Shown: one piece after another, positions 8,497-16,629 of the stretch
How positions within the stretch are numbered: the first letter of the stretch is position 1
How the letters are laid out: every line of letters starts with the position of its first letter
NCBI GenBank assembly: GCA_902464965.1
Contig: CABQLI010000003.1
Span: forward strand, 1 to 64,000
Origin: an uncultured Collinsella sp.
GTDB lineage: Bacteria > Actinomycetota > Coriobacteriia > Coriobacteriales > Coriobacteriaceae
DNA length: 64,000 nucleotides
Direction of reading: 5' to 3'
Notes under the pieces: model-generated
What the model was told of the DNA's origin: nothing
Databases searched by the model: none
Seen by the model: the letters and a program-made list of their open reading frames with translations, nothing else
Translations under genes and position numbers: made by a program

Positions 8497-9425
8497 TGGA
8501 CAACACGCTCGAAGAAGTCGAATTCGATGGGAGCGGGGCGAATCTCAACTTAGACGACGAGCAGATTTCTTTTGGATATCTAATCAGGACCGTAGAAGAC
8601 AACCAAGCGGCAAATGCGGCAAGGCTGCTCGCACGCAAAGAACCTTTGCGAATCGAAATGCCGCTGAAGTGCGACGGGGAGCACCTCACTGTCCCCCTTA
8701 TCCAGCAGCCGTCGGATTCAATAGACATCCTTAATTTCAGAAGCGATACGGGAGCACTTGCCGTAAGCATGAGCATTAACACCGCAGGCCATACGATTGA
8801 CTATAAATGTGATTTCAAGAACTCGAACGAGCCGAATGCCAGAAGATGTCTGACGGCAGCGGTTATCGCCGACGGGTTGAGAACGGGCAAAACCGTTATC
8901 GATGGATTCGGAGAGATCAACCAGACCCCGGACAAAGACGACGGTCGCAGGATTGGTCCATTCTGGAAAAAGGTGGTTGATGTCGAGGATGCGCTTGGGG
9001 TCACGTTCCGGGCAAGCGAACCGCTCGACAAAGCGACGCTCGCCCATGTCGAGCGCTTGCACCGTTGCATCTGCGAGGGAAAAGCAGTCGGGCTTGGATT
9101 CAAGCCCGACTCGATAAGCATAAAAATCGAAGGCGAAGCGCCAGATTGCGAAGGGACCACTTGTAGGCTGTTGTTTCCGCGAAAAGAAAACTTGACGATT
9201 TTCGGAGAACAATTCACGGTTTATTCGAACGTCGGGTTGCAGGGAATAACCCTAGGGCAGCCCGAGCTGGTTGGCGATGGAGAATACAAGGTGCCGATTA
9301 CGTACATCGCTGACTACCAATGCTCTATTCTCTACCTAGCCGCTAACCCCGAAGGAAATAACGGCAATGCCGAAAGGGTTTCCGAGATATTGTTCGAAGC
9401 ATTGCCCGAAGGCAGAAGATACTAA
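8493..9425 (+). CDS. abiGii: AbiGii-family toxin, main portion
   Basis: 310 residues, starting in the ATGA overlap with the preceding short gene. It is soluble and beta-rich, with no catalytic motif I can name; LTAAVIADGLRTGKTVIDG resembles the conserved central AbiGii helix and loop. Together with the AbiGi gene upstream it forms a three-ORF, plus-strand operon within an otherwise minus-strand island. Family membership follows from the AbiGi partner, total length and the N-terminal portion. How the lactococcal toxin kills the cell is not established. Confidence 0.55.
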   Translation: MMDNTLEEVEFDGSGANLNLDDEQISFGYLIRTVEDNQAANAARLLARKEPLRIEMPLKCDGEHLTVPLIQQPSDSIDILNFRSDTGALAVSMSINTAGHTIDYKCDFKNSNEPNARRCLTAAVIADGLRTGKTVIDGFGEINQTPDKDDGRRIGPFWKKVVDVEDALGVTFRASEPLDKATLAHVERLHRCICEGKAVGLGFKPDSISIKIEGEAPDCEGTTCRLLFPRKENLTIFGEQFTVYSNVGLQGITLGQPELVGDGEYKVPITYIADYQCSILYLAANPEGNNGNAERVSEILFEALPEGRRY

Positions 9426-9493
9426 CGCTTCCGATGAATTAGAATGCCCAGAACAAGCCGGCTTGATTCCGGGAAGCTCGTTCAACAATCAAA

Positions 9494-9527
9494 GAAGGCT
9501 CCGAAACCCCATGGTCACGGAGCCTTC
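9494..9527. terminator. Hairpin after the AbiG operon
   Basis: A perfect 10-bp stem (9494-9503 with 9518-9527, 14-base loop) lies 70 bases after the AbiGii stop. There is no T-run, so it may act with Rho or simply protect the 3' end. Confidence 0.45.
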
Positions 9528-9635
9528 GCTGCATCAACGGAAGCGCCGCCTCAAATACTCCTGCGACTGCGAAAAGCGCCTGTTAGTTCTTGATTGCCTT
9601 TTGCCATCAAGATTTTCAGCATTGGACAGCTTAAA

Positions 9636-10268
9636 TCACTTGACATTATCCCTAATGGGCTCTCCAGTTAGAGGAGATACCCTTGTCATTTTTGCAGTCG
9701 CTTCTTCTAAAAAGGAATTTGGCGTTGCGCCAGAATGTATCTCGTATTTCTTCCCTGACACGTCAAGAGCATAGAAAGACAAGGGCGCATCAAGGTCGAA
9801 AATGCCTAGTTCCTTTCGTTCTTTTTGAATCGCCTGCAGCCTTATAAAACTAATTGCGAAACTCCCAACTTCGCCCGGCTCCAATTTCATTACACTACTT
9901 AAGGGGTGTAGCGTCCAGTACTTTGATTTCCTTAGATTTGGGATACCTCTACCCGGCATCCCATATTCGCGGATATGCATTCTTGATTTAAGCCAGCCTT
10001 TAGCTCCGCGCGCGTTTTTCTTAAACCTAGCCCCCTCGATAACATGTGTGATGTACACCGGTTGATTTCCGTCGCATAAAAATTCAATGTTGAAACAGTT
10101 TGGATGGTGCTCGAACAAATCATAATGATCATCTTCAAAAAATATTCCACGCGCATAAATGCTCGTCTTGCGTTCGCTGCAGCCCATTACTAATGCCACG
10201 AGAGCCGCAAAGAATGTAGCCACTGCGCACAGCAGCGATCCTACTGCGGATATAGCCTGCCAGTCCAT
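9636..10268 (-). CDS. Small membrane-anchored protein of unknown function
   Basis: 210 residues, ATG at 10268 with AAGGA 6 bases upstream. One N-terminal transmembrane helix (about residues 8-29, with the small residues AVATFFAALVALVMG), then a soluble, probably beta-sandwich domain on the cytoplasmic side or outside. I recognise no family. Proteins of this shape (one helix plus an all-beta domain) are frequent in defence islands and prophages. It stands alone on the minus strand, with no obvious partner. Confidence 0.55.
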   Translation of the reverse strand: MDWQAISAVGSLLCAVATFFAALVALVMGCSERKTSIYARGIFFEDDHYDLFEHHPNCFNIEFLCDGNQPVYITHVIEGARFKKNARGAKGWLKSRMHIREYGMPGRGIPNLRKSKYWTLHPLSSVMKLEPGEVGSFAISFIRLQAIQKERKELGIFDLDAPLSFYALDVSGKKYEIHSGATPNSFLEEATAKMTRVSPLTGEPIRDNVK

Positions 10269-10479
10269 TAAGATTCCTTTCGTTGCTGACGCGACTGCTC
10301 AAAGCCAAACTTATCAAATTAAAGATGGGATTCATGAAGTCGGCGATCAGCCCGTCACCCTCTACCGCGGCACTCTCCCAGAATGCCGCGTCTATAATTT
10401 CCTGTAGGTCATCGTGTCTCTCGTTCACCTCAATGGTCCTCCTATCGTCGGCACGTTGGCACCACCGGCGTAGTGGCGG

Positions 10480-10565
10480 CGGAGAAGTGCAGTGGCCATT
10501 GTCCAGTGACCGGGATTGGTCAAAAAAGCTTGACCATCAGTGGCTAAAAATGTTTGACGCTAACA
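10480..10565 (-). mobile_element. Solitary IS21-like terminal sequence; rest of 10269-10635 empty
   Basis: Read on the minus strand from 10565 this begins TGTTAGCG and contains repeated TGGTCAA / GACCGG-type boxes, including TGGTCAA (10517-10523) facing TTGACCA (10530-10536). IS21-family ends in related bacteria are built of such repeats. No istA or istB is nearby, so it would be a relic. The short open frames either side are not convincing. Confidence 0.35.
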
Positions 10566-10635
10566 AAGCAGTTCTCGTTTACATTAAACAAGCCATTTCA
10601 ATCATGGAATGGAAGTTGCTTTTAGGCACGCTAAA

Positions 10636-12426
10636 TCACATATCGTCATCGTTAACTTTCGTCTGGCTTTGTGATCTTTCATCCAACGCTTCTATCGCTT
10701 CTTTGAGGTCTTCTTGAATCCATTTGGACCTCAATCGACCCATTCGTGATTTCGATCCGACTTCGTCTAGCTGGGCTTCAATGCTATTCAGCCATTCAAT
10801 GGCTTCGTCCAAACTGTTGTTATCAGGGTAATTCTTCATGCTTGAGTGGAAAAATGAGTGCAGCGATAGCTGAGAATCAGCATCTCCTTCATAGATAGAT
10901 TTGACAATGCACTCAACAGACAAACCTAACATCTTTCTTGGGGATTGGGATTTTATGACATCTTCGAGAAGTGCGGAAAGCGATATCCCTGTATTCTGGT
11001 CAATTTTAGAAAGCTCGAACCTGATGGAATTTAAATCCTGCTTTCTTTCGTTGTGTTCAATGCTTGTTGCTAGAACCTCAATTATCTGACCAACTTCCTT
11101 GTCGTAAAAGCCATTGAACATTGGTATTTCTTCTCTCAGTAATTTTGCGCTGCATTGAGGGTCACGGCTGGCAGCTCGTTTTAGAGAGTCAATAAGTTTT
11201 TCGAGATTAGTCTCACCCCAGAACTCCAGATTTTTTAGTGCAACTGAAATGCTGACAATCTCAGGAAACCATCTATGCGAATACTGTCCATCAGACAATA
11301 GGGCTTCAAGCCGGTTCGCAAACGATTCAACTTGATTGTCTTCCATTGAACGCAGGGTATGCCATTGGTCAATGATGCCTTGGGCCTCAAGGTCTGCTGC
11401 AGAATCAGGGTTTTTAATTAGAACAAACTCTCTAAAGGAATCCTCAACGACTTTGGGACATACATTTCCCCCTTCTGTTAAGGGGGTTAGAGCCTTAGAT
11501 ATAAGTGAGTAGTATTCGTATTCCAGAACCTTAGAGTCATCAATCATATTCACGGCCATATTCGAGGTGTTAGGCTTCTTGGGAGTTTTACCTGCTGATG
11601 CCAAGACTGCATAACCGATAAATGAAGAGAGCGCCCGAGCCCTTCCAAGAAAGTCTATTGTCTTATCAACAAGAATTGGTGTTCCTAAAACACAATTAAT
11701 AACGGGAATCGATCTCGCTATGGCTCTCACATTGATGGTGGACGCTTTAATTCCATCGAGAATCGCTTTCTCAACGTTAAAGTCAATATGTTCGGGTAGC
11801 TGCATCTTGGGCTCAATCGTGACTTTATATAGTTCCTGAAAATCTGGCTCAAATGCAATTTGTCCCATAACCGCTTTTTCGATAGAACTGTCTTCCTCGA
11901 ACGACAATGGCGTATTTCTGACGAGCATCACATGCCAGCCATGGTTTTCGACCATATTGTTGACGAACCCAAGAAAAGTCTGGTCATCTTGGGCAAAGTT
12001 GCTACGCTCGCAATCATCAAAAATCACGAGAACTTTCTTCATGTCAATTAAAGTCAATAGCAGATCGGGTTTAATTGACATTTGAATTCCAAGTTTAGCA
12101 AGTTTTTTACTAACTATCGAGTTTCCAGCTGCAAGTACACTCTTCTTGAGGACGTTTAAAGCGGCATCGAGGCGATTAATAGAGTTTTCGCAAAAATGAA
12201 ATACTGAGGCCATAACTCTACTGAAAACTTCCTCATAATCGGAAACGCCGAATAATGAAACGCGGCATATCTTAATTCCAATTTCATCAAGTGCGGCTTT
12301 AAGATCGTGCTCACAATAATACGTTTTACCTGTACCCCATTCGCCATACAGGACTAACGCTTGAAGAGTATTGGTATCGCATTCCATGAAGCATTTAACT
12401 TTCTCAGTTACTTCTTTTGCTTGCAT
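10636..12426 (-). CDS. KAP-like P-loop NTPase
   Basis: 596 residues. Walker A is GEWGTGKT (residues 28-35), with the aromatic residue typical of KAP-type NTPases, and Walker B is VLVIFDDCERS (about 132-142), matching the DD-x-(D/E)-R pattern of that clade. No membrane segments; the C-terminal 350 residues are helical and could be a sensor or effector region. KAP and related STAND ATPases often act in phage defence. It is a single gene with no clear partner, ending just before the IS21-like relic. ATG at 12426 with GGAG upstream. Confidence 0.65.
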   Translation of the reverse strand: MQAKEVTEKVKCFMECDTNTLQALVLYGEWGTGKTYYCEHDLKAALDEIGIKICRVSLFGVSDYEEVFSRVMASVFHFCENSINRLDAALNVLKKSVLAAGNSIVSKKLAKLGIQMSIKPDLLLTLIDMKKVLVIFDDCERSNFAQDDQTFLGFVNNMVENHGWHVMLVRNTPLSFEEDSSIEKAVMGQIAFEPDFQELYKVTIEPKMQLPEHIDFNVEKAILDGIKASTINVRAIARSIPVINCVLGTPILVDKTIDFLGRARALSSFIGYAVLASAGKTPKKPNTSNMAVNMIDDSKVLEYEYYSLISKALTPLTEGGNVCPKVVEDSFREFVLIKNPDSAADLEAQGIIDQWHTLRSMEDNQVESFANRLEALLSDGQYSHRWFPEIVSISVALKNLEFWGETNLEKLIDSLKRAASRDPQCSAKLLREEIPMFNGFYDKEVGQIIEVLATSIEHNERKQDLNSIRFELSKIDQNTGISLSALLEDVIKSQSPRKMLGLSVECIVKSIYEGDADSQLSLHSFFHSSMKNYPDNNSLDEAIEWLNSIEAQLDEVGSKSRMGRLRSKWIQEDLKEAIEALDERSQSQTKVNDDDM

Positions 12427-12567
12427 TGCCGTGAACTCCAGTCGATTAATATCTCACCTTGCAACACTTAGTCAAATGATTGTTAACCAGTTGATTGCCC
12501 ATATCTTATGATGGATAGTATTAAACGTGCGTTCGTAGTTGTTGTGATTGTATTTTTCGAGACTAAT

Positions 12568-12611
12568 AGAGGGCGGGGTGCATCGGTTATAGCCGATACA
12601 CCCCGCCCTCT
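12568..12611 (-). terminator. Strong hairpin after the SIR2-HerA operon
   Basis: A near-perfect inverted repeat of about 20 bp (12568-12587 with 12592-12611, one mismatch, TTAT loop) lies 55 bases after the HerA stop. It would end the SIR2-HerA transcript. T-rich sequence follows on the minus strand. Confidence 0.7.
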
Positions 12612-12665
12612 GCTCTCATTCACCAATAGCTCTAGAGAGTTCATTATTGCCACGCCGCCCCCTCC

Positions 12666-14516
12666 TTATCCACTGATTCCCCAGGCCTTTGCAAGGTCTC
12701 TATCGTAGCTCAGCGGCTGTTTTTCAAGGTCAAGAGGGTCAACCTGGATGCGCATCGGATACGCCGTCGCCGTCCCGCTCACTATGCACGACCCCTGCGG
12801 CAATACCGGAATCATACTCAAGCTTGCCTTGTCTATGAAAGACACGGCTTTCGACACAGCCCTCAGATCCTCGTCATTAACAAGTCGATGGATGAAGTAG
12901 TTGTGCATCTGGGAAAGAATCGTGGGCGAGATGTCGGCCGGCCTTTGACTACAAACCGTCAAATACATGCCGAATTTTCTGCCCTCTTTGACTATTTCCT
13001 CGAATGTCTCCAGTCGATAATCGCGCCAGCTCTCGCTTTCGCGCTGGGATGAATAAGAAAGAATGTTGTGTGCCTCATCCACGACGAGGTGGGCGCTGCT
13101 CTTCAGATCGGACTGCCCGCGAGTTTTCTGCATCCGATACAGAGTCTTGGCGATAACAAGCGGCACGACTTTCTTCTGTTCAAGGTTCACGTCGCGAAGC
13201 GAAACCACCATAACGCTTTTACCGCCTCGCCAGATACAGCTATCCTGCGGTTCGTAGAGTTTCGAAGCCTCCGCAAGCTCCGAGGCGTAACGCTGGATCA
13301 TTGGCGCTATGTGCTCTCGAACGGCAACGCCAGAGCGGGTGAGTTCGATAAGACGATATCTGACAATGAACTCAAGCAGCAATGGCGTATCCTCGGCCAA
13401 TGCATCGCAGGGCAACTCCTCGATCCTCAACGAGGCAAAAACGCGCTCCGCATCCTCTGGGGAATTGAGATAAGCTGACGAGTTGCGCAACCGAAGTAGC
13501 GGCGGATCGTTACGCCTAAACACTTCTATCGAATCCAGCGCATCTTCGATATCGGTTCTATTGATGCCGGGCACAAGCGAGAAGAGTTTTGCGAGGTCAT
13601 CGCGCTGCTCATCGAAAACCGGAGCCGATCCACAGTATCCGCCAAGAAGATTCTTTATCATTCCTCGCAGATACTGTCCGGAGTTATTAGCGTCCTTGAC
13701 CTTTTGGGCCTTATTTATACAACGTCTCAAAAAAGGCCGCTGGGTCTTCTCAGTTGCTTTAGAGAGCATTGCCCACATGTCAACATCAAAATAGAAATCT
13801 GAAGATACGGGAATTCGGTCGCCACCATTCCTCGTATCGAGCCTGTATACGGCTTTGTCGCGAGACAGCACAGAATCTGATGTATATTCGTTATTAAAAT
13901 CAATAAATAAGAATACGCTATCCTCTTGGCAAGTGCGCTGGCAGAGGCAATCCGTAAAGATCCGGCAAAGTGTATTCGATTTGCCGGAACCGGTATTGCC
14001 GAAGATGCCGATATGGCTCGCGAATAAAGCGTTGAACGGCAGCGTTACGTCGATCCCATCATGCCCAGCCAGGCTTCCCACTCGGAACCCAGAGCCGGAG
14101 ATAGACGAGGTCGAATTAACAATCTCAAGCTTCTTTGGGGGAAGAAGGTACGTCTTCGATCTGACCAGGGGAAGAACTTCCACGCCGCGCTTGAATTTAC
14201 CCGCAGCGAAGCTGCCGAATATCGAAACGTCCACGTAGCGATCCAGATACGACCCCGGAGCCTCACGTTTATTGGAATCAGCAGATGACGAAGCCCTGCG
14301 TTCCTGCTGATAATCCCCTTCTACGATACCTATCACATCGTCGTAGCCACAGGGAATTCGCACATATCCCCCAACTGACACCCCACGTACAAGCGAGCCG
14401 TGGAAGAACGTGCTCGCCTCGTTGGCTTCGCTGTATACCCTCACCTTAACCACGGTGCCTCGGACCTCGGCAACCTCTCCTACAAGAAGGAAATCTTGGT
14501 CTAGCTCGTCGCGCAT
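12666..14516 (-). CDS. herA: HerA-like hexameric ATPase/translocase of a SIR2-HerA system
   Basis: 616 residues. An N-terminal HAS-barrel-like domain (about 1-130), Walker A GNTGSGKS (173-180) and Walker B LVVDEAHNIL in the C-terminal third, followed by SQRPADIS, identify a HerA/DUF87 motor. It overlaps the SIR2 gene by 16 bases; ATG at 14516 has AGAGGTG upstream. In published SIR2-HerA (Nezha-type) systems the two proteins assemble into a large complex that depletes NAD+ on phage infection, sometimes also cutting DNA. A repair-type HerA-NurA pair is excluded because no nurA is present. Confidence 0.85.
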   Translation of the reverse strand: MRDELDQDFLLVGEVAEVRGTVVKVRVYSEANEASTFFHGSLVRGVSVGGYVRIPCGYDDVIGIVEGDYQQERRASSSADSNKREAPGSYLDRYVDVSIFGSFAAGKFKRGVEVLPLVRSKTYLLPPKKLEIVNSTSSISGSGFRVGSLAGHDGIDVTLPFNALFASHIGIFGNTGSGKSNTLCRIFTDCLCQRTCQEDSVFLFIDFNNEYTSDSVLSRDKAVYRLDTRNGGDRIPVSSDFYFDVDMWAMLSKATEKTQRPFLRRCINKAQKVKDANNSGQYLRGMIKNLLGGYCGSAPVFDEQRDDLAKLFSLVPGINRTDIEDALDSIEVFRRNDPPLLRLRNSSAYLNSPEDAERVFASLRIEELPCDALAEDTPLLLEFIVRYRLIELTRSGVAVREHIAPMIQRYASELAEASKLYEPQDSCIWRGGKSVMVVSLRDVNLEQKKVVPLVIAKTLYRMQKTRGQSDLKSSAHLVVDEAHNILSYSSQRESESWRDYRLETFEEIVKEGRKFGMYLTVCSQRPADISPTILSQMHNYFIHRLVNDEDLRAVSKAVSFIDKASLSMIPVLPQGSCIVSGTATAYPMRIQVDPLDLEKQPLSYDRDLAKAWGISG

Positions 14517-15655
14517 CTTATCACCTCTGTAAGCTCATTGAGGCCAATAACCCCATTTTCTTGCGGTACGAGATAAAAGACGTTGTCCATGTCGGGAAAA
14601 AAGGCACGATAGCTATCAGCGGCTTCCCGATGATAGCAGGAGATAATGATTAGTAATTTCGGATTGGAGCGTGCGGCTCTTTTCGTGAGTTCACGAATAT
14701 GCTCATCGGCGAATGAAAACCCAAACACCAGGAGCAACGCATTGTTCCTGTCAAGCTCGTTCGCGAAAATGCGAAGCAAGTCATAGTAGCTTTGCTCGAG
14801 AACAGTTTCCTCGAATTTCTTCTTCGCGGGATTGACGACGCACATCGTTGAATCGTAATTGCGCCCGAATGCACGAATCAGCTCTTTTTCACCTTCGGGC
14901 AGATTCGACGCCATTTTTTCCAACGTCGATATCCCATCCTCGTCGCAAGGCTTGACAATCAGTTCGTTCACGTTGCCAGCAACCGGCAGCTCGAGAGCCC
15001 CATCGCAGCCATCGAGGCATGAGGCGAGAAGATCCTTAAAAGCCGAATAGGTAATGGCCCCATCATCGTTGCGCCTCCACGTTAGGGACCCGTGGAGCTT
15101 AAGCACGTTAGCTGTCGTCACCTGAGACGTGTATTCCATGAATAGCGATTGTTCACACATGAGTCGACTGAAAGATGAGGAGTCGAACCTCGGAGACATC
15201 CGCCCCGCAAACCCATCATTAAAAGGAATCCCCAGCTCCTCGAGTGCTACCTCGATCAGCGGATCATAATTGGTGGTAAAAACATTCAGGCGCTTCGGGA
15301 GAAGAGTTGTTCCCCTATCGGAAATCAATCGACGAGCTGCCGAAAGAAAATTTTTTTGCTCCGGCGTTGGCGACGCATCATAAAGGGGCCACATTACAGA
15401 ACGGAAGTACTCAAGGCGTAAAAGGCTTCGAACAATATTCCAATTGGAACTCGACCGATCGCGCAGACGCTCGTCAACTTCCTGAAACCACGACTCCCTG
15501 TGACCGAGTGTCGGAACGACTTTCAATGAGAATGCCGACCCGATTAATATATTGACATGTGCATTGGCAAAGACTTTGCGGAGAAATGCTAGCTGTTCAT
15601 TCCGAATGCCGCCATCAACGTCCACTTCAATTATGTCAGTCGATTTAGAAGCCAA
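14501..15655 (-). CDS. SIR2-family NADase effector of a SIR2-HerA system
   Basis: 384 residues, TTG start at 15655 with AAGGAG 5 bases upstream. SIR2 landmarks are present: a variant GSAFS nucleotide loop (39-43), TTNYD (127-131), KLHGS (186-190) and VFGFSFADEHI (about 313-323). Proteins of this class hydrolyse NAD+ during infection rather than deacetylating proteins. The GSAFS loop departs from the usual GAGxS. It is the first gene of a two-gene operon with HerA, the order seen in Nezha-type systems. Confidence 0.85.
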   Translation of the reverse strand: MASKSTDIIEVDVDGGIRNEQLAFLRKVFANAHVNILIGSAFSLKVVPTLGHRESWFQEVDERLRDRSSSNWNIVRSLLRLEYFRSVMWPLYDASPTPEQKNFLSAARRLISDRGTTLLPKRLNVFTTNYDPLIEVALEELGIPFNDGFAGRMSPRFDSSSFSRLMCEQSLFMEYTSQVTTANVLKLHGSLTWRRNDDGAITYSAFKDLLASCLDGCDGALELPVAGNVNELIVKPCDEDGISTLEKMASNLPEGEKELIRAFGRNYDSTMCVVNPAKKKFEETVLEQSYYDLLRIFANELDRNNALLLVFGFSFADEHIRELTKRAARSNPKLLIIISCYHREAADSYRAFFPDMDNVFYLVPQENGVIGLNELTEVIRCATS

Positions 15656-16163
15656 GGCAACTCCTTAGTCAAAACATCCACAAGATCCCGCCGACACCGA
15701 ATGCTATTCCTTAAGAACCGATCGGTGCCATTAAGCTATTAATCGATATAGTATCGGATGATTATTAGCGAATGCATTGCCATCTTAACAATCTTAGTCA
15801 TCGGTGTTTCTATCTGAATGCCACCATAGCTTTATTGGATATACGCCCATTAAGAAAATCATCAGGCGAACTCCCCAGAACGGACTTAAGGCTAGAGCCG
15901 TGGGGGATCCCTGTGGTCACTTTTTAGGATATGCAAAAAAACGCTCTAGGCGGAAGCGATCCTCAAATGCGCACGCCGTGCTTCCCCGCTGCCACCACGC
16001 TAATGGCGTTAACTCAGCAGCGCTGAGAGGACCATTAAGGAGAACGTGAGACGCAGTGAGAGGCCTAACAGGGTCTTCCACCCGCAAAAAATTCCGATGG
16101 TTCAAAATTAGTAATCTGAAAGATTATAATTAAATGTGCTAGACACATACGAAAGGCACGGAT
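15656..16163. other. Intergenic gap with a promoter for the 121-residue gene
   Basis: No convincing gene. A probable sigma-70 type promoter lies at 16101-16106 (TTCAAA) and 16125-16130 (TATAAT), 18 bases apart, serving the plus-strand gene at 16164. A short minus frame around 15917-16105 could be debris of a lost gene. Confidence 0.45.
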
Positions 16164-16529
16164 ATGGACCTTCCCACTCTTATCGAAGCTTGTTTTAATG
16201 GATTGGCAAAAGGCGGAGCAAGTGCGCTAGGTTCAGGCTTGTGGGTATTAACCCAAAGGCTCATTTGCGGTCTTACGTCAAAATTTGTCACAGCCGATGA
16301 CGTGTCTGAAGCAGATGTTTTGATCGAACTATCAGATCCAAATCAAATGATCAAAAAGATGGATGAATTTAGGCGCGATCCGGAATTAGACCGTCTCATA
16401 AATGCATGGGAACGTATGGCCACCGTATTTGCCAATAACGAGCTCGATATCGACGTTAACTCAACGAATAGCAACATCGTTATCGGAAATACCGGGTCAA
16501 GCATCAACATATCGCAAAAGGTAGTTTGA
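16164..16529 (+). CDS. Small protein with a beta-repeat tail, partner of STAND cluster
   Basis: 121 residues, ATG after AAAGGCACGGAT. The N-terminal 90 residues are helical. The last 25 contain the Asn/Ser/Ile pattern NSNIVIGNTGSSINISQ, a short beta-hairpin-like motif. A very similar pattern (SNVVSNNVIGSYSQVSITQ) opens the STAND NTPase at 20249, so the two may interact through matching tags. A TTCAAA/TATAAT promoter lies just upstream; the GT-B-like gene follows within 22 bases. I recognise no family. Confidence 0.6.
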   Translation: MDLPTLIEACFNGLAKGGASALGSGLWVLTQRLICGLTSKFVTADDVSEADVLIELSDPNQMIKKMDEFRRDPELDRLINAWERMATVFANNELDIDVNSTNSNIVIGNTGSSINISQKVV

Positions 16530-16557
16530 TAGTAACGAAAGCAGCGTCAATGAGCAC

Positions 16558-16565
16558 CCCCCCCC
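16558..16565 (+). repeat. Poly-C tract (C8) near the start of the GT-B-like gene
   Basis: ATG at 16551 opens ATG AGC ACC followed by the C-run. With 8 Cs the frame ends after eight codons. With 7 Cs it would join the long frame below, adding a plausible protein sequence that includes KFVPINTPERNTVQFEKL. The frame below has no ATG, GTG or TTG before 16630. This is consistent with a phase-variable tract or a single-base assembly error. Confidence 0.6.
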
Positions 16566-16629
16566 GAGCAATATTAAATTTGTCCCCATAAATACACCAG
16601 AAAGAAACACCGTACAATTCGAAAAACTA

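Noticed and set aside
10283..10717. 144-codon plus frame and 97-codon minus frame (10135-10428)
   Set aside because: Overlap real genes at their ends and the IS21-like relic; no ribosome site or domain.
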